Notes under the pieces: model-generated
Told to the model about the DNA's origin: nothing
Databases searched by the model: none
What the model saw: the letters and a program-made list of their open reading frames with translations, nothing else
Source: Pterobdella sp. o SKG-2022
Lineage: Eukaryota > Annelida > Clitellata > Hirudinida > Piscicolidae
Direction: 5' to 3'
Assembly: GCA_964035795.1 (NCBI GenBank)
Contig: OZ038320.1
Span: 29,297,855-29,361,854 of the forward strand
Length of the DNA stretch: 64,000 nucleotides
Position numbers and translations under genes: made by a program
Shown here: in pieces, positions 12,922 to 24,261 of the stretch
Position numbering within the stretch: position 1 is the first letter of the stretch
How the letters are laid out: each line of letters opens with the position of its first letter

Positions 12922-15900
12922 TATTATTATAATAATAAAAATAATAGTAATAATAATTATTATAATAATAAAAATAATAGTAATAATAATGATAATACTA
13001 AAAGTGTAGTGGTCAAAAGCTTTAAAAAAAATTATTTAAAACATTATTTGTATAATAAAATTTGGTGAGGTGGTTTATTTGATGAATGTTCATGAGAGTA
13101 TAACGATATTGACCGTAATTTGGCTCAGCCCACAAATAAATTTTCGATTTTTAATTTGCATAATATAAGTTTCTTATAACACACTGATAATGTATGGGCA
13201 GTTTCTAGTTTATACTCAAGAGACCTAGGTCATTGTCCCATAAGCTATCAAAACAAACAAAGCTATTACAAAGCCCTTTTTCCCTCGTGCTAGTTTAAAT
13301 TCAATTTTATAATCTAATAGTTTTTCTAACGATTTTTAAAATCATTTCTCATATTGTGAGAGTTATATAAAATTCTATATTATATTTTTCATTACCATAT
13401 TTATCATTTAAAAAGATAAAATTTTTTTTTTCTTGAATTATTTGTTGGTTTTAAACTTCGCAATGAGGCTGATGAATTTCATCCTTTAAATTTTATTCAG
13501 TATGTATCGATCTCGCGATGCTTAAAGGAGAGAAAAATTTATAAGAGTAGATAAAAGAGGAATTTATAATTTTCTCGTTTTTTTTGATAGTGATAATATT
13601 TCAAGGCAAAAAAAAAGCAAAGTATTTACGTCGCATTGACTTTGGCTCGAACCTTTTATAAAAATTAACCAATCAATAAGAGAAATATTATTTTTAAAAA
13701 GTACAACAAAAAAATCAATAATAAAAAAATAATAGTGTTTGCTATTCACAATGAGTGTATTACACTTATTATTCATGCCCAATGATCCATCCGTCGACTT
13801 ACCTCGAAGAAAAGCACCATAGCTCTTCTAAGCAGAATTTAAGGCTTCTTGGATGATAATATTGCTATTTGTAGAGACGACGATAACCATTAACACTACT
13901 ATTACTTGTACATAGCAATAATAATAAAACACCTTTAATAACGATTGCAGTGGGTACTGTGCTTTTGTGGTTGGGTTTCGTGACTTGGCTTCATGATGAT
14001 GGATCAGACCCCCTCCTGGTTCCTCTGGCAGGCTTCATAATCAAGAAGAGGACCGCCTTCCTTGTCTCAGCCATCATCGCCAGTGTTCTCACTGTGAGAT
14101 TTCTGTTGTAACTTTTACGTTAAATTCATAAGGATTTTTTAAACGCGTTTATTTGAAAAATTAAGTTTGAATTGTCTACTTTTGGTTTTTGTTTCTGAGT
14201 TCTGTTGATGAGTTCTAGCATCTTTCATCTAAATAGTTATATCAAGTCTTAGGAATGTGAGATCCTCGTATGAAAGAACATTCCAGATATGAACTTTTTG
14301 AGTTTTTACACAAATATTTACTCTAGTATATATATATTTTGTAATAAGCATATAATAATTATAATTTCACTACACTTACCACTTTATGATTAATACTGTT
14401 AAATTTCTCAAACCTTCACATAGAAGCATGACGCATTGAAATGTTTTCATCATGAAGTTGTTATCTCATCATTCCACAATTTTTAGTTGTATATTGTCCC
14501 TGTTTTATTTATGCTTAATTGTTCTTCAATAAACTTTCGTGATACAACTCTATCACAATAGAACATCAAAAAACAATAAATGAAGAAATAATTTGCAATA
14601 AATTAGTGAGTTTATTGAAAAAATTTTAATACAGAAGAGTTCATAGAATGTTTTAAGGGTTCACCTAAACCTCTCAATAATTCAAATTTCTAGCAACGAA
14701 ATAATTGGAGCTATTGCAAAATTGAAGAATGGCAACGCAGCAGGACATGACAGTGTAACAGCTGAAATGGTGAAAAACTGTGCAGAAATGCTAGCTCCAA
14801 AATATTCGTATTAATACAATGAAGGAAATAGGTTTAACGGGTCTGGATGAAGCCAAGATAAATGCTCAAAACAGGGAAGAGTGGAAGAATCAAACTCTGA
14901 ATAAATATATAACTAAGATCTTTCGAACAATACAAAATAACTGATTTATTTAACTTTCAATTATTATTATTATTATTATTATTATTAAAGATAGATTGAG
15001 GGTGCATACAATGATCATCAAACTGTTTTATAGAATATCTATCAAACAGATTAATATTGTTTAATCTATATGCCTTATTTAATAATCCTTAATAGTTAAC
15101 ACAATCCCATCATTCCTTGATAAATGAACGTTTTTATTAATATTATTTTTTCTAAATTATTTATCATGGTTATTATTAATTTTATTTCCATCATTATTAT
15201 CAATATTGTTTTCTTATTATCACAACCTTTGTGATATTCAGCTAGTGTTTGATTCGAAGTGTTTAAGTATTAGACTGAGTTATTCTTAGTCATTAATATC
15301 ATCATTATCATTATCAGCACCAGTTGACCACAATAACAGGCCATTAATTGTTATGCAGCTAATCCTTTTGTTTGTCATCATTGTCATGAGGAGTCGCATC
15401 GGTCTGGTGGTGGCACTGTTCAAGGAAGCAGGTGGGTGTGAGAAGAAGGGTGTTTGTGATTGTAGATGGGTGGGAGGGATATGTTTTGATGATAGGTTTT
15501 TAATGCATGTGATTATCAGAAATCATCTGATTGGCTGTTTTTTTATACTATTAATTTGTTGGTTGAGTTGTTGATTGATTAACTGATACGTTCGGTAAGT
15601 GATTGGTTGAACCGCTAACATGAATGAATGCATCTCAGCATTGTTTCACCATGTATGTAGTTTTATAGTTTTTCACCAAGAGCTCATGCTAAACATTATC
15701 TACCATCATAATGAAATGCTGAGTCACATATTCGTTATGTATTAAAGGCAATATAATGAAGTTAAATAAAGCTTTCGTCGGTTTGAAAACGACTTCAATT
15801 GTTGTGTTGATGATGTGATGATGATGATTTGTTGTTGAACGCCAACTTTCAAAGACTCTTTCGACACTCCTTGGAACAAGTACCGGAAAAAACTTGTTGA

Positions 15901-18280
15901 TGATAATGATGATGATGGTGATAATGAGGATAGTAAGAATAATAATAGGAATGATGATGATCAAGATTGTGAAGATGAGGAAAAGAAACCAACTATGACG
16001 CTAACTATCATTGTGATAATAGTGGCAACATCTATAACAATTAGGATGGTTATGGTGGTGGTGATGATGATGAGGATAATGACGACAATAACTATGATGA
16101 TAATGATATGCTTCTACACACAGGTAAATGTCTGGCTGACATCCCATTGTTGCTGGTGCAGCCCTTCCTCACTTTCATCATCTACGTCATCATGCTCATC
16201 TACTTCATCTTCATGCTTGCTTGTATCAGTACCATGGGTAGGTGGGTGGTTTTAGGGGTTTTCATTATCTATCATGGGGATGTGGGTGGGTTTAGGGGTT
16301 GTTACAGACCACCATGGTGTGTTTAGGGGTCTAGAAATTCCTGAAGATAATGCCACTGAAATCATACTCATAATTAAATTGAATTATTGGTTGCTAATTT
16401 TCATATTGATGCGTTTTTATAAGGTATACTATCTGAGAAAATATTTTCGCCTGGATATGTCAAATTAAAAAGCCTTGCATTTGATAAACTTCTCAGTTTC
16501 TTGCAAACACACACTATGTATGAAAGGTGGCAGACATTACCATTTAAACGGCGTTAATGCATAGAATATATGTTTAGAAAATCCAACGTGGAGCTGTAAA
16601 ATAGCAATTAATTAATTCTGATAGGGTTTCACTTATCAAAAGTTTCAAATCAATTTTTGAATAAAACGTGGTTTTTAAATAATTTCAAATTTAGAGTTAA
16701 TATCAGAAACCCAAGCAACCAACACTACCCTCACAGGGGAACCAACACCGAAAAATATAGCTGGAGTGAGGAAAGTGACGTTCGAAAAGAGCGCGTTTGA
16801 GAATCAGTTCTGGTGGATCTATCTGTTGGGATGGCTTTGGACTTCGGAGTTTATTTTGGCGTGTCAAGAGTTCGTCATTTCCTCTGCTGTAGCCACGTGG
16901 TACTTCAGCCCGTGAGTTTTTTGTTTTTTTTTCGAAGGTTTACTTTTAATTTTTTTTGTTTTTTTTTCGAAGGGTTTCATTGAGTTATTTTAATCGTATC
17001 CTGTTGTTGATAGTTTTTAAATGGCCATTTGATGCTATTATAAACATTAAGAATCAGCACTTGAAAGTTAATTGCATTGATGTTTTTTTATGTTTCATTA
17101 TTTGTGTGAACTTTATAGACGTATCTAAGCATAAAAACAATCACATACGCATGTATGTCATTTATTATTATTCTTTTATATTTTTATTATTATTGAAATA
17201 AATTTTTGATCATGGTCAACATCTGGTATATTTCTTGTTATGATTTGAAAAAATTGATTTCTAATTTATATTCTCTTCTATATAGGCGTCATATGCCTGA
17301 AAATATGATAATTATTTTTTTGTAAAACAAGTTTTTTTATTGAAAACTAAAGGAGAGCAACCAATGTCAAATGAAGTAGCAATTCATGTGATAACGAAAA
17401 TAAATATTAGCAAAAAATTTTAAATATAAATTAGAATTTTATTCTTATATTAACAATATATCAATATATGATAACCCGTCTTTATTGAATTTTTATTCTA
17501 ACAATACTAGTATTAATAACAATAGTTATGGTTTATAGTATTAGTGTTATTAATTTGATATACTCATAGCTAAGCAAGTTATAGCTTTGCCTCAGAGTCT
17601 CACAAAAATCCAGTCATCAACATCCTCCACTTTTCGACTCCTATCAGCTTTCTCGATATTTATCCATCAGCCGATAAAGCTGATGTTTTTTTTTCAAAGT
17701 GATATATTAATATTTGTTATTTCAGTTTTTATTCTTCGAAAAATGAGGAAAGTTTGTAATAAAAGTTATTGTAATTATATTAAATTTATATATAGATGAG
17801 TTGATCATCATTATTGATATAGCACCTGCTACCACCGGAAGCATTTCCTTCAACTTGTCAAAACGATAAATATTATCATCATCATTGTCATCAAACAGAG
17901 ACAAGGACAGACTAGGGTGGCCGATATTATCCTCAATCCGACTTCTCATCGTGCATCACCTGGGCTCCATAGCCTTTGGCTCACTAGTCATCGGCATTGT
18001 CAAGGCCATCAAATACGTACTCATGTACATTGAGCGCAAGTAGGCGGCTATTTTGTTTCGTTGTTATGCATTTCCACGTTTTTTTTTAAATTCTATGCTG
18101 GTGGGGTGTTTAAATTTTATCATGCCATGTTTTTTGAGTACAGATTCGTTTTAAGTTCATCTGTTTTTTAATATTTATCTATCGATCTAGCCATGAATTC
18201 TTTTATCTTTTTCATCTATCTACTCATTTCTATCTATCTATCTATCCATTTTTTTATATATTGCCTCTATCTATCTATCC

Positions 18281-18316
<36 letters not shown>

Positions 18317-21300
18317 ATCGATTTGTTCACTTATCTATTTGTTTATCTATCTATTTATCTGTATCTATCTATTTATCTGTATCTATCTATCTATTTATCT
18401 ATCTGTCTATCTATCTTAAAGCCTCAAAGGAAGTGAGAGTGACGTTGCAAAAGCATGTCTCAAATGCTGCATCTGTTGCATGTGGTGTCTAGAGAATATC
18501 CTGAGGTTCGTCCATCAGAACGCCTACACCGTCATAGGTCGGTTGGGGGTCAATTGAAATAACAAATATTTTTGTTAAGTATTTCGTTTACTGTGAATTA
18601 GTTTACTGTATTTTTTGTGTCTATCACTTATATAAATACTATAGTGTCACCATAGGTGTAGCTCATTATAAATTACTTTTCTGGTATTTTCTGCCGGGTT
18701 TGATCGTTAATTTTAAAAAGGTTATTAATTTTTTGTTAACAACACAGCCATTCAAGGAACAAACTTCTGCACCTCAGCTCGAAAGGTCACCTACAATCTA
18801 CAAAATACTCTTTGAAGTGTTGAGTGCATAAACAGTACTTAAAATCATAAACCCAACATTACAACAGGCTTTCAGCATCATCACCAACAACGCATTAAGA
18901 GTGGCAGCCCTAAACTCAGTTGGAGACTTCGTTCTCTTCCTCGCCAAGGTGCTCATTCACCATTCTTGTGTTATCCAAGTTTCTACGTTAATATGTTACC
19001 CCACTTTCTACATCGTTGTTTTATACAACTTTTTCCATCATTCATCACTCCACTTTTCTCATTATGATATATCAGTGATTAAACCTTTATTTAAGTGTTG
19101 ACGTAAAATAGCCGGTAATCAATAAAAAGAAACAAACACTATGGCTTATTGAGAAACTTGTTGCACGAAGCTTTTCGTAAGAATATCAAGTGATAATGTA
19201 AGATATTCTTACGAAAAGCTTCGTGTATTAAGTTTATCACTAAACCATAGTGTTTGTTCCTATTATCTTTAAGTCTTTTTGTAAGTTATTTCATGAGTTG
19301 TTTTTCATTTAGAACAGTATAACTCGACATAATAAATAAAACTGTTTCCATTTTATTAATAAACCCAACACAATAAACTACGATACCGCAAAATTTCAAT
19401 CGTGTCAATTAATGCTTCCTCATTTACTTCGTATATAATAAATTTTCTTTTCATACTTTAAAATTTCCCAACAATTGGCGAAAGAAAGATCAACTATAAA
19501 ATGATTTGATTGATACTTAAGGCGACTTTTAAGCTCTTTACCCATCCCACAGTTGGCCTCTGGAACCATCGCAGCCATCATCGCTTACTTTTGGATCAAG
19601 GTAGGTGCATACCTGCTTTAACTGCGCCTGATGTATAGCAAATATATAATATATGTATATCAAGCTCGTGTTTGTGGCCTCTTGATATCGACAATGTTCT
19701 ATTCATCTTGCGTAAATGTTTCTATGCATAAACTATCTAAATATATATCTATAGCTCAAGTGAAGATTATTATGATGGTAGGCTAACTCGGTTGAAGTCA
19801 AACATCGATAACATGGTGCTGTAACAATAGCCACAAAATTTAAAAGCCTATTACGATTGTTGTTCATGAGGTAATATTAAGGTATGACAGCGGTCGATGA
19901 GATATGAAACGTTAATCGATTCCTTTACACTATTTAACGCCCTGTTTATGAAAAAAATTTTTTTCTATTGAATGAACCTCAATAACATGGAAGTGAATCT
20001 TACTCGATATCTTATGCATTATCACGAATGGTCTTTTTTAGATCTAACGTGTCTGTACAAGTTAACAAAGAATTAAATATTTGGTGTTTTTTTCTCTATT
20101 GCTTCAGGTTTTTTTCATTTCTAATATAACTAACTTTTCAGAAACTTTTTTTTTAATTTTTTTGTATCTTCAATAGTGATGGCTTTTAGAGAGTTATAGT
20201 GGAGACTTTCATGATGAATTATCATAGACGTCAGTTAAATTGAAGAAATTTCATTTATCTTGCGTTTTATGATAAGTAATCGTTCGTTAGTAGTTTATTT
20301 TAAAAAGTTTATTCTATAACTGATTAAAGCTTTTCACATAAACTTTCAACACTTTTCTGTTATTTCAGTTTTTTTTTTTTTTCATCTATATTTTCTGTTG
20401 TAACTTTCATTATCGATTCATATGTTAACAACGCTGAAGTTTTGTTGGCTAAAATGTACGAAGAATGTTAACGATTAACTTACATTGTTTTCATGTTCTA
20501 CCATGTAAATTAGTCGAAACAAAACCTCCGAAAATTTTATCAATAGACTTTTTTTGTTGTTACTATATTTCATTATAGGCTAATAATTATCCTAATTTTT
20601 TTAAATAACTTATCCAACTGACTGCTAAACCTACCATACCATTAACTTTCTATCAGTCGCAGATATCCGAAGAATTGCGGGTGAAGGGTTTTTTTGGATT
20701 ACATTTGCTTGCTATTTGTATGTTATTCCATGCTTTCACTACTAACATTTTATTAAGGCTTTGCCTCTACTAACAATTCATTGGTCACTAAAATTTTTCA
20801 TTAATATCATTGTCGTATGGTTTATATCTACCCAATTTAGGAAATTTCATGCATTGGTCTAAGAATTATTCACCCTAAATAATTAGATAGGGTTGTTGAT
20901 TTTTCAAATCATTAAACTTCATTACTATATATTGATTTTTGATATGGTGTTTTGGCTGCCAAGAATCAGTTTATAAAACATCGTCTTTCTCTAATATTTG
21001 GGGTGCAATCTGCAATACAAAAAGATCAGTAATGGTTATGTTTTTAAATGGTATATCCATAAGGACTTGAAGCGTTATTGATTTACATAGTTTATTAAAG
21101 GAGAACGCATTATATCAACTCACTTTTTAACGATTTTGTTAGAGTTTCACTTTTTAAAAGTTCAATGTTTAAAGTTTTAATGAGTTCATGCTTTGCTTTT
21201 TATTTAATTAAATTCAAATTCACGTATTCAAATGCCAAAGCATCCCCAATGTTTAATCATTCGATTTCCCTAATTAATTAAAAATAGCTTCAATTTCCAT

Positions 21301-21875
21301 AATACCAACTTGGATGCCATAACAGGTATAATGGTTGAATGAATGTTGTTTTAACAGTAAATCACCCAATCAGACGATATCTTCGGTGTACTATTTGGGA
21401 GTGCCGGTCGCTTTGTCAGCCATTTTTGCTTTCCTTATCGCGCATGTCTTTTTCTCTGTCTATGAGGTTACTTTTTACTTTTTAGCTCTAAATTTTTTAA
21501 TGCTTCATTTGTTTATTTTCTGAAATTTAATAAAATCATGATCATTATTAAGCGTTGATTTTGCTAGAGACACGTAACTTCATGACCCAGTTCTAACATA
21601 ATCTCGCCATCCCCCAACAAATTGTTTCTATATTATTATTCTTACCAATGAATGATATTCCATTTTAATTACTGGCAATTAATGCACAACAAACAAAGAT
21701 GGTGGTTGATGCACTGCTGTTGTGTTTCTGTGAAGACAGTGCCCGCAATGATGGCACCGATGGAAGAGAGTACTTCATGAGCAAATCACTAATGGTTATT
21801 TATTATGCACATATAAATATTTATATCTATCTATCTATCTGTCTACCTATCTATCTCTATCTATTTATCTATCTC

Positions 21876-21922
<47 letters not shown>

Positions 21923-22938
21923 ATCTATCTATCTATCTATCTAGATATGTTTATCTAAAAATGTATAGATCTTTTTTCTTTAATCTTGAGCCTTACCTAT
22001 AATCTTTTGTATTTCGTCGTTTCTATGTAGGTTAATTGCTGCATTATTGATTCTAACTACATTATTTAGAATTTTTCTGATCTTCTTGTCGATATCATTT
22101 TCTTTCAATTATCATTCATTATAAAATATGTATATTAAACTTCAGCATTGAAATCATTCCTGCCAAGAGATTGCAATATACACAAGTATTAACAATACTA
22201 CAGCAGTATAATGCAAGGCCAATTATGTACATACAACCCGCGATAGAAAGTATTAAGCCCCGGTTTCGATCTTTAAAATAAGCATGTTTTTATAAAATCA
22301 CCATGTTTTTATAAAGATTTAATATTAACGTTGTGAAAAATATGGAATATGCTTAGTTAAGAAGTATTAGTTATTAAAGCTACTTTGGGATGTCTTCTTT
22401 ATGTTGGGGTATGAGTCTGCTAGTAAAATAGTTTGCTCAATATGGAAATATAACTGAATTGAGGGCAATTTAAAAATAGGGTTAGTAACTTATTAAATTA
22501 ACTTTTAGCTCATAATTGAAAATAATTATTCATTTAGTATTTTGAAGTATATTATCTTTTTAAACATCTTATGTTTCTCTTTCCTATGAATATTTTAAAA
22601 TCGAAAATCCAAAATGAAGCAGATTTCATTTACTTTATTTCTCAACAACAACAATTCTATCTTTTAGATAAACTTTAAAATGTATTAACAAATTTTTAGC
22701 TTTTGAATAGTCATCAAATTATGTCTGCATACGATGTAGACCATTTAAAGAACTAGCAGGTTCTTCAGACCATAATGTATGATATAATATGAAAAAATAT
22801 ACGTAAAGTATTAAAAGTTAAACTTTTTAAATACAGGAATTCGTAACAGATTCGAGCGCTATATTAGAGAAGGGATCTAAAAATCCCAAGTCGCCCAAGA
22901 AGGAGCCAGTGGAGACCACTAGTCTCAACGATGCTTAA
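7888..22938 (+). CDS. SLC44A1: Choline transporter-like protein (CTL1/SLC44A1 type), 19 exons
   Basis: Exons: 7888-7920, 8643-8744, 9172-9314, 10562-10771, 10958-11045, 11266-11356, 12398-12487, 13951-14093, 15359-15431, 16124-16237, 16695-16911, 17899-18039, 18422-18537, 18748-18785, 18868-18948, 19553-19600, 21374-21466, 21699-21794, 22837-22938. They sum to 672 aa in one frame (human SLC44A1 657). Seen: MGNCCGQ start, CCTD before the first membrane span, a Cys-rich extracellular loop (VCVEKCP), several membrane spans, LKCCICCMWCLEN, NQNAYT, GTNFCTSA, and the C-terminal CEDSARNDGTDGREYFMS. Family knowledge: plasma-membrane or mitochondrial choline/ethanolamine transport for phosphatidylcholine synthesis. 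Exon 16 joins exon 15 with about 7 residues fewer than human CTL1, so a micro-exon may be missed there. Paralogue number (A1 versus other SLC44) is inferred from the closest matches. Confidence 0.93.
9420..10200 (-). mobile_element. LINE 3' fragment: reverse transcriptase C-terminus
   Basis: Located in intron 3 of the CTL gene, antisense to it. Minus-strand frames give, in order: a Cys-rich knuckle (CKKCEKWIHARCARVKR), VNSYCYLRDNVNGGGG, a broken stretch close to GWKAFNGVSSMLCGKR and YGSE, and a 129-codon open frame. That frame has LRMGCGVQLAN, LRWLGHVVRKEDDD and RPRLTWKRMMK. This is the well-known C-terminal end of invertebrate non-LTR reverse transcriptases. At least two frame breaks make it non-functional. 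Confidence 0.85.
10301..10392. repeat. 21-bp tandem repeat, about 4.4 copies
   Basis: The unit ATTGGCTATAAAAAGAATTCA repeats almost without change. It lies in CTL intron 3, just beyond the LINE fragment and about 170 bases before exon 4. The near identity suggests recent expansion. Confidence 0.9.
12488..12720. repeat. Degenerate GAATGGCGAATTGATG minisatellite starting at the exon 7 donor
   Basis: Imperfect units of about 16-24 bases (GGATGAATGGCGAATTAATG and variants) fill the first 230 bases of CTL intron 7. They begin at the GT of the splice donor. An antisense open frame rich in SINSPFIH is just the translation of this repeat. Confidence 0.75.
12889..12990. repeat. (TAA)n / (TTA)n microsatellite
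   Basis: A run of TAATAA changes into TTATTATTA and AATAATAGTAATAA within CTL intron 7. It is partly self-complementary, so it can fold on itself. Confidence 0.8.
14690..14830 (+). mobile_element. Small LINE reverse transcriptase fragment
   Basis: Within CTL intron 8, plus strand, the frame reads NEIIGAIAKLKNGNAAGHDS, then VTAEMVKNCAEMLAP. This is the motif (..AI..LKNGKAPG.D....E) found just before the catalytic core of non-LTR reverse transcriptases. The similarity stops soon after, so it is a short, dead fragment. Confidence 0.72.
18225..18421. repeat. (TATC)n microsatellite ending at the exon 13 splice acceptor
   Basis: Nearly 200 bases of TATC/TCTA units with interruptions end in CTTAAAG directly before CTL exon 13 at 18422. 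The repeat itself supplies the pyrimidine-rich tract of the 3' splice site. Confidence 0.88.
19129..19260. repeat. Foldback element, copy A (CTL intron 15)
   Basis: The left arm begins GAAACAAACACTATGG and ends CACGAAGCTTTTCGTAAGAA. The loop is AAGTGATAATGTA, and the right arm is the reverse complement, ending CCATAGTGTTTGTTCC. About 59 bases pair with roughly nine mismatches, and the inner 24 bases pair perfectly. The sequence ACGTAAAATAGCC just outside the left arm also occurs outside the decayed copy near 35.26 kb, which argues for one element family. Confidence 0.88.
21826..21943. repeat. (TATC)n microsatellite, CTL intron 18
   Basis: About 118 bases of TATC units with a few variants start about 30 bases after the exon 18 donor. 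It is the second TATC tract in this gene. Confidence 0.9.
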
Positions 22939-24261
22939 GTACCTGTGCAGCTTAATGATGGAGTTGAAACAGGGTGCTGCTTAATATTGGTAGCATGAAA
23001 TTAAAGCTTGCTTATTATATGTATACGAAAAGCTTCGTTAAAAATAAAATTTTTCCAGTGTTTCATCTGAATTAAATATAATATCAAGGCTCTTAATAAT
23101 ATTATCACTAGAAATACCAGTTAGCATACCAAATGGTCGACTTACTCATTGAGTACTCATTTATTTTTGCATGGCGCAATGTGTTTTTGAGGCTTAGATA
23201 TAATGTGTATATATTCAATAGTTTTGGGAAAATGTTGATAGCGTTGGATAAAATCATGTCAGCTTTTAAATTTATTTTTTGGATTTTATCCTTGCTTTGT
23301 CGATGTTCTTTGTAATCATGATGTTCAAAATCGTATTTTAAAATGGTATTTCCATATATGAACTATCCCTTCGCTACAATTTTATGTCTGAGATTTTCTT
23401 GCCCTATCCTATAGACAATTATGAATTATTTATGACTTGTGTATTTTATGACAATTAAAACTAATTAGATTGGGAGTGACAATGAACTTATAACTTGCCA
23501 TTAACCGAATAGTTTTAAATGATTTGTTGAAAATAAACTTAACTTTCGAAAGTTACTTCTTGCGGTTTTTAGTTTATAAAATAATTATATATCCTATGTT
23601 TCAAATTCAACAGCATACTGTTCTCTACTTATCAATGGAAATTCATTAATACTTCCAGTTATAGCTTGTGAAGCAAAATTATCCTTTCTGTTTCGTTTGG
23701 ATTAATATTTATTTGTCTTTGAGTACTATAGGGAATGGATAATTTTGCCGCGTGATTATTGGTTTAAAGATTATATCCATGACATTTCAGCTGAATCTCT
23801 AGCCATTGATTAACTGTTCTATCCTTCTGTTGTTCATATTTCGATGTTTTAAAAATATATCTCTGGAAATACACGCGTGAGTTTAATTCAGAGTTTAATT
23901 TAATATTATCCACATTACGCTGCTCTATGCCTCCCATCTACTGAAGTGAGAGGTGGTCGATCTTAGTTACTAGTACCACTCAAATCGTAATCTACAATAA
24001 ATTTTATTTGACACATTTTTATATAATTTTCAGTTAGTTTTCAAACAATTTATCAAACTTGCTTCAAATTAATAAGCGAAGTTAATTGCAGTTTCATAGT
24101 TCGTCACGAACTTTGGTAACATCTCCAGAACTCATTATAGCTGACTTCTCGTTGGTCGTGGGGAAAGCTTTGGGTGTACACGCACTGTAGGTCCCTATAA
24201 AATCATTATAATTTTTCTTTATATATATTATTTATATACTTTATAGTTTTGATAAGCTTTT
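22939..24261. other. Intergenic 3'-3' region between CTL and sim
   Basis: No gene is supported. An AATAAA at 23043-23048 is the first plus-strand poly(A) signal after the CTL stop. It lies inside a half foldback element (ACGAAAAGCTTCGTTAAAAA, then CAGTGTTTCATCTGAAT, about 23024-23076). A TTTATT at 24003-24008 could serve sim on the minus strand. The rest is AT-rich with no clear structure. Confidence 0.5.
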
